Of a stretch of DNA of 12,744 nt, positions 7,254 through 12,744 are shown one piece after another (the stretch's first letter is position 1; every line of letters begins with the position of its first letter). The stretch lies in the NCBI GenBank assembly GCA_035296085.1, contig DATHBP010000250.1, positions 1 through 12,744 of the forward strand, given 5' to 3'. Made by a program: the position numbers and the translations under genes. The stretch is from DATHBP01 sp035296085. GTDB lineage: Bacteria; Actinomycetota; Actinomycetes; Propionibacteriales; Nocardioidaceae. Below the pieces are notes generated by a model. It saw nothing but the letters and a program-made list of their open reading frames with translations. It did not search any database and was not told the DNA's origin.

Positions 7254-8243
7254 TCAGTCCCGCAGCGCCTTGCCGGTCAGGTGCAGGAACACCGACTCCA
7301 GGTCCGGACGGGTGACCTCGACGCCGTCCAGCGTCATCCCCGCTTCGGTCGCGGTGTTGACGATCGAGGCGACAGCCGACGGCGCATCGGAAACGGTCAG
7401 CAGGACCGTACGACCGTCCACCGTGGCCTGCTGCACCGCCGGAAGCTGCGCCAGCACGTGGGCCGCCCGCCTCGTCGCGCCGGCAGAGCCGGTGAGCCGA
7501 ACCTGGTCAACCCCACCGGTCAGCGCGATCAGCTCACCGCGGGTCCCTTCGGCCTGGATCCGGCCCGAGTCCATGATCGCGATCCGGTCGCACAGCCGCT
7601 CCGCCTCCTCCATGTAATGGGTGGTGTAGAGGACCGCCATCCCGTCCACGGACAGCGCCTCCACCGACTCCAGAATCGCGTTGCGAGACTGCGGGTCCAC
7701 GCCGACGGTGGGCTCGTCGAGGACCAGCAGGGTGGGCCGGTGCAGCAGCCCGACCCCGATGTTGAGTCGGCGCTTCATGCCGCCGGAGTACTCCTTGATA
7801 GCGTCCTTGGCGCGGTCGGCCAGCCCGACCAGCTCGAGCACCTGGTCGATGCGGCGTACGAGCTCCGTACCACGCATGCCCTGCAGACGTCCGAAGTAGG
7901 ACAAGTTCTCGCGGCCGGTCAGCTCGGGGTAGATCGCCAGGTCCTGGGGCACCAGGCCGACATGGCGCTTCACGTCCACCTCGCCTGGCCCCATTGGCCG
8001 GCCTGCGACGCTGATCGTGCCCTGGTCGGGGCGTAGCAGCCCGGCGGCCATCGAGATGGTGGTGGTCTTGCCGGCACCGTTGGGGCCGAGCAGCCCGAAC
8101 GTCTCACCTGGATCGATGTGGAACGACACCCCGTCGACGGCGGTGAGGTCGCCGTAGCGTCGGACCAGGTCGGTGACGACGAGCACCCGCTCGTCCGCCG
8201 CCGGTTCGGGAGATCCCTTCCCGGCTGCCACCGTGGTCCCCAT
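7254..8243 (-). CDS. ABC-2 exporter ATP-binding protein
   Basis: Nucleotide-binding subunit, 329 residues, that powers export by ATP hydrolysis on the cytoplasmic face. All ABC motifs are present: Walker A GPNGAGKTT (53-61), Q-loop VPQ (Gln100), signature YSGGMKRR (152-159), Walker B LLVLDEP (172-178), D-loop GVDP (181-184) and H-loop His209 in YTTHYMEEAE. The part after about 245 is the short regulatory-type C-terminal domain (DUF4162-like) found in drug and antibiotic exporters of the DrrA/NatA group. The ATG at 8243 follows GGAG by 11 bases. It is the first gene of the minus-strand operon and diverges from ndk across a gap of under 60 bases. No transcription regulator lies beside it in the window. 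Confidence 0.95.
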   Translation of the reverse strand: MGTTVAAGKGSPEPAADERVLVVTDLVRRYGDLTAVDGVSFHIDPGETFGLLGPNGAGKTTTISMAAGLLRPDQGTISVAGRPMGPGEVDVKRHVGLVPQDLAIYPELTGRENLSYFGRLQGMRGTELVRRIDQVLELVGLADRAKDAIKEYSGGMKRRLNIGVGLLHRPTLLVLDEPTVGVDPQSRNAILESVEALSVDGMAVLYTTHYMEEAERLCDRIAIMDSGRIQAEGTRGELIALTGGVDQVRLTGSAGATRRAAHVLAQLPAVQQATVDGRTVLLTVSDAPSAVASIVNTATEAGMTLDGVEVTRPDLESVFLHLTGKALRD

Positions 8244-8260
8244 CCGCTGTCTCGCTCCGA

Positions 8261-8285
8261 TTGGCCGCGCCCCCGTGTCGGCCAA
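8261..8285. promoter_or_regulatory. Inverted repeat TTGGCCG-N11-CGGCCAA, candidate operator
   Basis: Perfect 7-base arms at 8261-8267 and 8279-8285 with centres 18 bases apart, in the gap between the divergent ABC ATPase and ndk starts. A dimeric repressor of the kind that often controls ABC exporters could bind such a site. It also overlaps a TANNNT match on the minus strand (TAACGT, 8290-8285) that could be the exporter -10 box. The arms are rich in GC-type words common in this genome, so chance is possible. No regulator gene is in the window. Confidence 0.35.
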
Positions 8286-8288
8286 CGT

Positions 8289-8294
8289 TAGGGT
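8289..8294 (+). promoter_or_regulatory. TAGGGT upstream of ndk: candidate -10 box or ribosome-binding site
   Basis: TAGGGT fits the TANNNT -10 pattern and lies 6 bases before the ATG at 8301, which would make that ATG the transcript start. Alternatively AGGG (8290-8293), 7 bases before the same ATG, acts as a Shine-Dalgarno site on a longer mRNA. Both readings favour 8301 over the ATG at 8295, which would sit 1 base after AGGGT. No clear -35 was found. Confidence 0.35.
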
Positions 8295-8300
8295 ATGCCC

Positions 8301-8714
8301 ATGCCGCAGCGGACCCTCGTCCTCGTGAAGCCTGACGCCGTCCGCCGGGCGCTCGCCGGCGAGATCCTCAGTCGCTACGAGCGCAAGGGTCTGCGGATCG
8401 TCGCCATGGACCTGCGCACGATCGACACGGAGACGGCCGACCGGCACTACGCCGAGCACGTCGACCGGGACTTCTACCCGCCGCTGCGCGCGTTCGTCAC
8501 CAGTGGGCCCAGCTTCGCCGTGGTCTTCGAAGGTGACGAGGCGGTCGAGGCCGTGCGCGCGCTCAACGGTGCGACGGACGGGCGTAAGGCAGCACCCGGC
8601 ACCATTCGAGGGGACCTCGGCCTGTCCAACCGGGAGAACCTCGTGCACGGCTCCGACTCGCCCGAGTCCGCGGCGCGCGAGATCGCCATCTTCTTCCCCG
8701 AGCTGGCCGACTAG
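8301..8714 (+). CDS. ndk: Nucleoside diphosphate kinase
   Basis: Moves the terminal phosphate from ATP to other nucleoside diphosphates through a phosphohistidine intermediate, keeping (d)NTP pools balanced in the cytoplasm. At 137 residues it has the standard bacterial length. Seen are the N-terminal QRTLVLVKPDAVRR (3-16, with the conserved lysine), the nucleotide-binding stretch NGATDGRKAAPGTIRGD (89-105) and the active-site motif NLVHGSDS (113-120) with His116 as the phosphorylated residue. The start at 8301 was preferred to the ATG at 8295 because of the spacing of AGGG and because MPQRTL matches the family N-terminus. In related genomes ndk directly follows folC-DUF4233; here the exporter operon separates them. 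A strong dyad 7 bases after the stop should end the transcript. Confidence 0.96.
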   Translation: MPQRTLVLVKPDAVRRALAGEILSRYERKGLRIVAMDLRTIDTETADRHYAEHVDRDFYPPLRAFVTSGPSFAVVFEGDEAVEAVRALNGATDGRKAAPGTIRGDLGLSNRENLVHGSDSPESAAREIAIFFPELAD

Positions 8715-8720
8715 CCGACC

Positions 8721-8762
8721 TGTCAGGGCGTCGACGGCGCATGCGCCGCCAGCCGCCTGACA
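8721..8762 (+). terminator. Two-tier dyad after ndk, probable terminator
   Basis: The outer arms TGTCAGGGCG (8721-8730) and CGCCTGACA (8754-8762) pair over 9 bases with one bulged G (8728). Inside lies a perfect 14-base palindrome CGGCGCATGCGCCG (8735-8748), joined by short unpaired links. No T tract follows, which is common in actinobacteria. It starts 7 bases after the ndk stop and lies 99 bases before mreB, so it most likely separates the two transcripts. A protein-binding role upstream of mreB cannot be excluded. Confidence 0.55.
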
Positions 8763-8821
8763 ACTTGGCGGACTACCGCCCCCGCCCGTCGTGTCTGCGC
8801 AGCATCCAGGCCCGTCGCATT

Positions 8822-8861
8822 TACCCTGAGTTGGCAGCTGGGCTAAGGGGACGAAGGTCGC
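8822..8861 (+). promoter_or_regulatory. mreB leader with candidate -10 and ribosome-binding site
   Basis: TACCCT (8822-8827) fits TANNNT and would start a transcript near 8834, giving a leader of under 30 bases. That leader carries AAGGGG (8845-8850, 11 bases before the ATG) and GAAGG (8853-8857, 4 bases before it). No convincing -35 element was found, so the promoter part is weak while the ribosome-binding site is reasonable. The rest of the ndk-mreB gap, apart from the dyad at 8721-8762, shows nothing else that I recognise. Confidence 0.3.
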
Positions 8862-9887
8862 ATGGCGAACAGCTTCATCGGCCGCGACATGGCCGTCGAT
8901 CTGGGCACCGCAAACACGCTCGTCTACGTGCGTGGGCGGGGGGTGATGCTCAACGAGCCGTCGGTCGTCGCGCTCAACGCCCAGACCCGCGAGATCCTCG
9001 CGGTCGGCACCGAGGCCAAGAAGATGATCGGGCGGACGCCCGACAACATCGTCGCGATTCGGCCACTCAAAGACGGCGTCATCGCTGACTTCGAGGTCAC
9101 CGAGCAGATGCTGCGCTACTTCATCCAGCAAGTGCATCGCCGGCGCTACTTCACCAAGCCCCGCCTGGTCGTCTGCGTCCCGTCCGGCATCACCTCGGTG
9201 GAGCAGCGCGCGGTGAAGGAGGCCGGCTACCAAGCCGGGGCCAGGCGCGTCTACATCATCGAGGAGCCGATGGCAGCCGCAATCGGCGCCGGACTCCCCG
9301 TCCACGAGGCCACCGGCAACATGGTCGTCGACATCGGTGGTGGCACCACCGAGGTCGCCGTTATCTCCCTCGGCGGCATCGTGACCAGCCAGTCGATCCG
9401 CGTCGCTGGTGACGAGCTGGACCTCGCGATCATTAACTGGATGAAGAAGGAGTACTCGTTGATGCTCGGCGAGCGGACCGCCGAGGAAATGAAGATGACG
9501 ATCGGCTCGGCGTTCCCGCTGCCCGACGAGCCGGAGGCCGAGATCCGCGGGCGCGACCTCATCTCCGGCTTGCCCAAGACGGTTGTCGTCTCCTCGGCGG
9601 AGGTACGCCAAGCCCTCGAGGAGCCGCTGCACTCGATCCTCGACGCGGTGCGTACGACCCTCGACAAGACGCCGCCCGAGCTGGCGGGCGACATCATGGA
9701 CCGTGGGGTCGTCCTCACCGGCGGCGGAGCGCTGCTGCGGGGGCTGGACGAACGGCTGAGGCACGAGACCGGGATGCCTGTGCACGTGGCCGACGGGCCG
9801 CTTGACTCCGTCGCGCTCGGTGCAGGCAAGTGTGTCGAGGAGTTCGAGGCGCTGCGCGCGGTGCTCGTGGCCGAATCCCGGCGGTGA
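8862..9887 (+). CDS. mreB: Rod shape-determining protein MreB
   Basis: Bacterial actin that forms membrane-bound filaments guiding lateral wall synthesis, or spore-wall synthesis in some actinobacteria. At 341 residues it is a usual length. Actin-fold ATP-binding motifs are visible: phosphate-1 DLGTANT (13-19), the catalytic-side EEPMAAAIGAG (134-144), phosphate-2 DIGGGTTEVAVIS (157-169) and adenosine TGGGALLRGL (286-295). The N-terminus MANSFIGRDMAVDLG is typical and the ATG at 8862 is preceded by GAAGG and AAGGGG. It is first in the mreB-mreC-mreD-mrdA run, and its stop overlaps the chosen mreC start by 4 bases. Its presence suggests MreB-dependent wall synthesis, either rod growth or sporulation; the sequence alone does not choose between them. 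Confidence 0.97.
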   Translation: MANSFIGRDMAVDLGTANTLVYVRGRGVMLNEPSVVALNAQTREILAVGTEAKKMIGRTPDNIVAIRPLKDGVIADFEVTEQMLRYFIQQVHRRRYFTKPRLVVCVPSGITSVEQRAVKEAGYQAGARRVYIIEEPMAAAIGAGLPVHEATGNMVVDIGGGTTEVAVISLGGIVTSQSIRVAGDELDLAIINWMKKEYSLMLGERTAEEMKMTIGSAFPLPDEPEAEIRGRDLISGLPKTVVVSSAEVRQALEEPLHSILDAVRTTLDKTPPELAGDIMDRGVVLTGGGALLRGLDERLRHETGMPVHVADGPLDSVALGAGKCVEEFEALRAVLVAESRR

Positions 9888-10774
9888 GGGTGGCCGGCGA
9901 ACGGCGCTCCAGGGTGGTCCTCGGCCTGCTGCTGATGGCGTCGCTGACCGTGATGACCGTCGACGTCGGCGAGCGCTCCGACTCGCCGGTCGAGCCGCTC
10001 CGCTCGGTGGCGGCCAACGCCGTAGGGCCTGTCGAGGCGGCGCTCGACGCGGTCGTACAGCCGATCGAGGGCGTGCGCGAGCACGTGCGCAGCCTCTCCG
10101 ACCTGCGGGCGGAGAACAACAGGCTTACGGCCCGCACAACACGGCTCGAGGCCCGACTTCGCGCCAGCGCCCTGGCCCGCCACCGGGCGGCACAGCTCGA
10201 CGGCCTGCTCGGCGTCAGCGCCGCACGGCGACTCGAGCTGGTTCCGGCCCAGGTGGTCGGACTCGGCTCGGCGCAGACGTTCTCGCAGACGGCCACCATC
10301 GACGCCGGGACGCGCGACGGCGTACGCCCCGACATGAGCGTGCTTGCCCCACAGGGCCTCGTCGGGCGGGTCATCCGCGCCGGAGCGCTGACCGCGACAG
10401 TCCTGCTGGTCGTCGACCCGGACTCCGTCGTAGGCGGGCGGCTGGCGACCAGCATGGAGCTCGGGTTCGTCCGCGGGGAAGCGGGCCTCGGCCAGACCGG
10501 CTGGCTCAACCTCGAGCTGGTCGACGGCCAGGTAGCGCCGCAGCCCGGCGACTCGGTGCTCACCTGGGGCTCCCGCCGCGGAGCGCCGTACGTCGCCGGC
10601 GTCCCGATCGGCCAGGTCGTCAGCGTGCGCAGCAGTCCGAGTGAGCTGTCCACCTCGGCGGCGGTGCGACCCTACGTCGACTTCTCTGCCCTCGACCTCG
10701 TCGGTGTGGTCGTCGGCGCGCACCGCCAGCCACGACACCCGCTGCTCACCGCGGTCCCGGTGGGGACGAGCTGA
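9884..10774 (+). CDS. mreC: Rod shape-determining protein MreC
   Basis: Single-pass membrane protein that links the MreB filament to PBP2/RodA, 296 residues. A short basic N-terminus (RVAGERRSR) precedes a membrane helix at about 10-25, so nearly all the protein is outside the membrane. A coiled-coil stretch follows (about 71-105, SDLRAENNRLTARTTRLEARL), then the beta-rich MreC core (about 117-280) with the family patterns TATIDAGTRDGVRPDMSVL (136-154), GLVGRV (158-163), GDSVLTWGS (222-230) and PIGQV (241-245). The GTG at 9884 overlaps the mreB stop by 4 bases (GTGA); a second GTG at 9890 is nearly as likely and would remove two residues. Neither has a strong ribosome-binding site, which fits coupling to mreB. 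The C-terminus is short, without the long proline-rich tail of some Streptomyces homologues. Confidence 0.93.
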   Translation: MRVAGERRSRVVLGLLLMASLTVMTVDVGERSDSPVEPLRSVAANAVGPVEAALDAVVQPIEGVREHVRSLSDLRAENNRLTARTTRLEARLRASALARHRAAQLDGLLGVSAARRLELVPAQVVGLGSAQTFSQTATIDAGTRDGVRPDMSVLAPQGLVGRVIRAGALTATVLLVVDPDSVVGGRLATSMELGFVRGEAGLGQTGWLNLELVDGQVAPQPGDSVLTWGSRRGAPYVAGVPIGQVVSVRSSPSELSTSAAVRPYVDFSALDLVGVVVGAHRQPRHPLLTAVPVGTS

Positions 10775-10789
10775 CGTGGCAGTCGCTTC

Positions 10790-11305
10790 GTGGTGACGCT
10801 GCTGCGCTCCCTGGTGGTGGCCGTCCTGGTCGTACTCGCCGTCGCCCTGCAGGTCGGACCGTTCACGGTGTTCAGCTTCGCCGGCGTCGTCCCCGACCTT
10901 GCCCTGCTCGTCGTCCTCGCGACCGCCCTCGTCCGGGGCCCCGAGTACGCCGCGCTCGTCGGCTTCGCGGCGGGGTTGCTGCTCGACGTCGCGCCGCCCG
11001 CCGACCACACCGCCGGACGATGGGCTCTGGCCTTCGTCGTCGTGGGATACCTGGCGGGGCTCGTCCGCTACGACGCCCGCTCCTCGGCGCTCGCCGCGGT
11101 CGTCGTCGTGGCCGCCGGCTCGTTCATCGCCACGTCGTTGTTCGCCCTGTCGGGGCTGGTCCTGGGTGACCCGGGCGTCAGCGTCGACGGTGTGCTTCGT
11201 GTCCTCCCGATCGCCGTGGTCTACGACGTGGTGCTCACCCCCTTCGTCCTGCCGGTCTGCGTCGTACTGCTCGGACGGCTGCAGCCTGCGCCGGAGTGGC
11301 GATGA
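10790..11305 (+). CDS. mreD: Rod shape-determining protein MreD
   Basis: Multi-pass membrane protein of the elongation complex, 171 residues, a usual length. Hydrophobic helices are visible at about 5-22, 33-48, 52-68, 78-93, 98-123 and 135-162, with the family-like stretch GFAAGLLLDVAPP (58-70) after PDLALL (35-40). Assignment rests on this pattern plus position between mreC and mrdA, since MreD sequences diverge widely. It starts at GTG 10790 (another GTG follows at 10793), 15 bases after mreC; no clear Shine-Dalgarno site was seen. Its stop overlaps the mrdA start codon by 4 bases (ATGA), so the two are probably translated together. Confidence 0.9.
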   Translation: MVTLLRSLVVAVLVVLAVALQVGPFTVFSFAGVVPDLALLVVLATALVRGPEYAALVGFAAGLLLDVAPPADHTAGRWALAFVVVGYLAGLVRYDARSSALAAVVVVAAGSFIATSLFALSGLVLGDPGVSVDGVLRVLPIAVVYDVVLTPFVLPVCVVLLGRLQPAPEWR

Positions 11306-12744
11306 GTGCGCGCTCGCGGGTCCGTCTCGTCGTGCTCGAGGTGCTGGCGGTCAGCCTGTTCGCCACGTTGTTCACCCGGCTGTGGTACGTCCAGGTGGTC
11401 GGAGGCGATGCCTACCGGGCACAAGCGCAGGACAACGCTGTGCAGCAGATCATCTTGACTCCGCCGCGAGGCCTGATCGTCGACGACATGGGTCGGCCGC
11501 TCGTCGCCAACCGCACCGCGTGGGTGGTGACCGTCGACCGCACGGTGCTCGACAACCTCGGCAGGGCCAGGGCGGCAGACCTGTTGCGCCGGGTCGCCGA
11601 CACCGTCCACCTCTCCTACGCCGACGTGGCGGCGCGGACCAAGCTGTGCGGTGAGGCCGGCGCCGAACCACCTCCGGTCTGCTGGAACGGGTCTCCGTTC
11701 CAGCCGGTCACGGTCGCCGAGGACGTGTCGCAGCGCGAGGCGCTGGCGATCCAGGAGGAGGCCGAGGACTTCCCCGGAGTGCGCGCCGAGGCACGCAAGG
11801 TGCGGGCATACCCGCGCCCGTACGGGGTCAACGCGGCCCACGTACTCGGTTACCTGTCGCCGATCACCGAGGCGGAGCTGGACCGCGCGCAACGTCGCGG
11901 CGGTAGAGCCGTCGACCCGAGCGCGCTGGTCGGGCGAGCGGGGATCGAGAGCGAGTACGACCGCTACCTGCGCGGCTTACCAGGCGAGCAGGATGTCGCC
12001 GTCGACTCGATGGGGCGGGTGCGGGGCGACGCCGGCGTTCGCCTCCCGCAGCCCGGCGACAGTCTCGTCACGAGCATCGACGCGAGGCTGCAGGCGATCG
12101 TCGAGCGCCAGCTGCTGCAGACGATCAGCACCGCGAGGAAGACCTTCGACCCCGTCACGCGCCGCAAGTACGAAGCCGACTCCGGCGCGGTCGTGGTCAT
12201 GGACGCGCGCAACGGGCGGCTGGTCGCGATGGCCAGCTACCCGACGTACGACCCCGGCGTCTGGGTCGGCGGCATCAGCCGTCGCCAGCTGGCCCAGCTC
12301 TACTCGGCGGACGCCGGGACCCCGCTGCTGTCGCGCGCCACCCAGGGCCAGTTCGCCCCCGGCTCGACGTTCAAGCCGATCACCACCGCCGCCGCCCTGA
12401 CCCACGGCTACACCACCGCGGACAAGCTCGACTGCTCGTCGTCGTACCTGGTCGGCAACCGCGTGTTCAAGAACTACGAGTCGGCCGCCTACGGCTACAT
12501 CACGTTCGCCCAGGCACTGCAAATCTCCTGCGACACGTTCTTCTACCGGGTCGCATACCAGAAGTGGCTGGCCGCCGGTGGGGATTCGAGCGACGTCGGC
12601 ATCAAGGACCCGATCGTGGAGACGGCCAAGGACTTCGGGTTCGGCTCGCCGACCAGGATCGACGTGCCGGGCGAGGCGAGCGGACGCATCGCCGACCGGC
12701 GGTGGAAGCGGCAGTACTGGCTAGCCAACAAGGACTACTACTGC
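11302..12744 (+). CDS. mrdA: Penicillin-binding protein 2 (elongation transpeptidase), 3' end missing
   Basis: Class B PBP that cross-links peptidoglycan during elongation together with RodA, on the outer face of the membrane. The frame is open from ATG 11302 to the window edge: 481 codons, about two thirds of a usual protein. Visible parts are a cytoplasmic stub SARSRVR, a membrane helix (about 9-26), and a dimerisation/pedestal domain with PPRGLIVDDMGRPL (55-68). Cys116 and Cys127 in the LCG...PVCWNGSPFQPV segment are typical of actinobacterial PBP2. The transpeptidase domain begins about 293. Its active-site motif STFK gives Ser355 and Lys358, and the second motif is SCD (409-411), the usual form in this group. 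The KTG motif lies beyond 12744. The start overlaps mreD by 4 bases. A TTA leucine codon, rare in such genomes, is at 11977-11979 (residue 226). rodA would be expected next. Confidence 0.95.
   Translation, partial: MSARSRVRLVVLEVLAVSLFATLFTRLWYVQVVGGDAYRAQAQDNAVQQIILTPPRGLIVDDMGRPLVANRTAWVVTVDRTVLDNLGRARAADLLRRVADTVHLSYADVAARTKLCGEAGAEPPPVCWNGSPFQPVTVAEDVSQREALAIQEEAEDFPGVRAEARKVRAYPRPYGVNAAHVLGYLSPITEAELDRAQRRGGRAVDPSALVGRAGIESEYDRYLRGLPGEQDVAVDSMGRVRGDAGVRLPQPGDSLVTSIDARLQAIVERQLLQTISTARKTFDPVTRRKYEADSGAVVVMDARNGRLVAMASYPTYDPGVWVGGISRRQLAQLYSADAGTPLLSRATQGQFAPGSTFKPITTAAALTHGYTTADKLDCSSSYLVGNRVFKNYESAAYGYITFAQALQISCDTFFYRVAYQKWLAAGGDSSDVGIKDPIVETAKDFGFGSPTRIDVPGEASGRIADRRWKRQYWLANKDYYC

Noticed and set aside
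8244..9785. Upstream extension of the ABC ATPase frame through ndk and mreB
   Set aside because: The ABC domain begins shortly after the ATG at 8243; the extension is antisense to ndk and mreB.
9830..9883. ATG at 9830 as the mreC start
   Set aside because: It would read 18 arginine-rich codons inside mreB; the GTG at 9884 or 9890 fits the MreC N-terminus and overlap pattern better.
9251..11008. 585-codon minus-strand open frame across mreB, mreC and mreD
   Set aside because: It is antisense to three clear genes, of low-complexity shadow composition and with no recognised domain.

Overview
The window is high-GC, tightly packed bacterial chromosome that reads as Actinomycetota. It follows the familiar actinobacterial cluster clpX - valS - folC - DUF4233 - ndk - mreB - mreC - mreD - mrdA (PBP2). 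Protein features typical of this phylum (the actinobacterial FolC motif EVGMGGSWDATN, the folC-DUF4233 pairing, and the paired-cysteine CWNGSPFQP segment of PBP2) support this. Keeping mreBCD argues against Mycobacterium/Corynebacterium-type lineages. I cannot name the order or genus. Most genes belong to well-known families; no wholly new system is evident.

Layout. 1-348: 3' end of clpX (+). 349-560: AT-richer convergent gap with small hairpins. 561-3137: valS on the minus strand, converging on clpX and diverging from folC. 3204-4924: folC and a four-helix DUF4233 membrane protein (+), 2 nt apart. 4931-8243: a three-gene ABC-2 exporter (-), in transcription order ATPase, permease A, permease B, coupled by a 2-nt gap and a 4-nt overlap. 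It converges on DUF4233 and diverges from ndk. 8261-8285: a 7-bp inverted repeat in the exporter/ndk divergent gap. 8301-8714: ndk (+), followed by a strong two-tier dyad at 8721-8762. 8862-12744: mreB, mreC, mreD and mrdA (+), with 4-nt overlaps at mreB/mreC and mreD/mrdA; mrdA runs off the window after about two thirds of a usual PBP2.

Functionally the window joins protein quality control (ClpX), tRNA charging (ValS), folate polyglutamylation (FolC), nucleotide balance (NDK) and the lateral cell-wall elongation machine (MreB filament, MreC/MreD membrane scaffold, PBP2 transpeptidase). The exporter is an accessory insertion of unknown substrate.

Most worth a second look: (a) valS is the archaeal/Rickettsia-like 'type 2' enzyme, lies opposite to its usual cluster orientation, and carries H-F-G-S in place of the class I HIGH signature plus other changes at normally conserved active-site positions; (b) the ABC exporter inserted between DUF4233 and ndk, with a candidate operator in the shared upstream gap; (c) the large dyad between ndk and mreB; (d) possible leaderless starts for folC and ndk.
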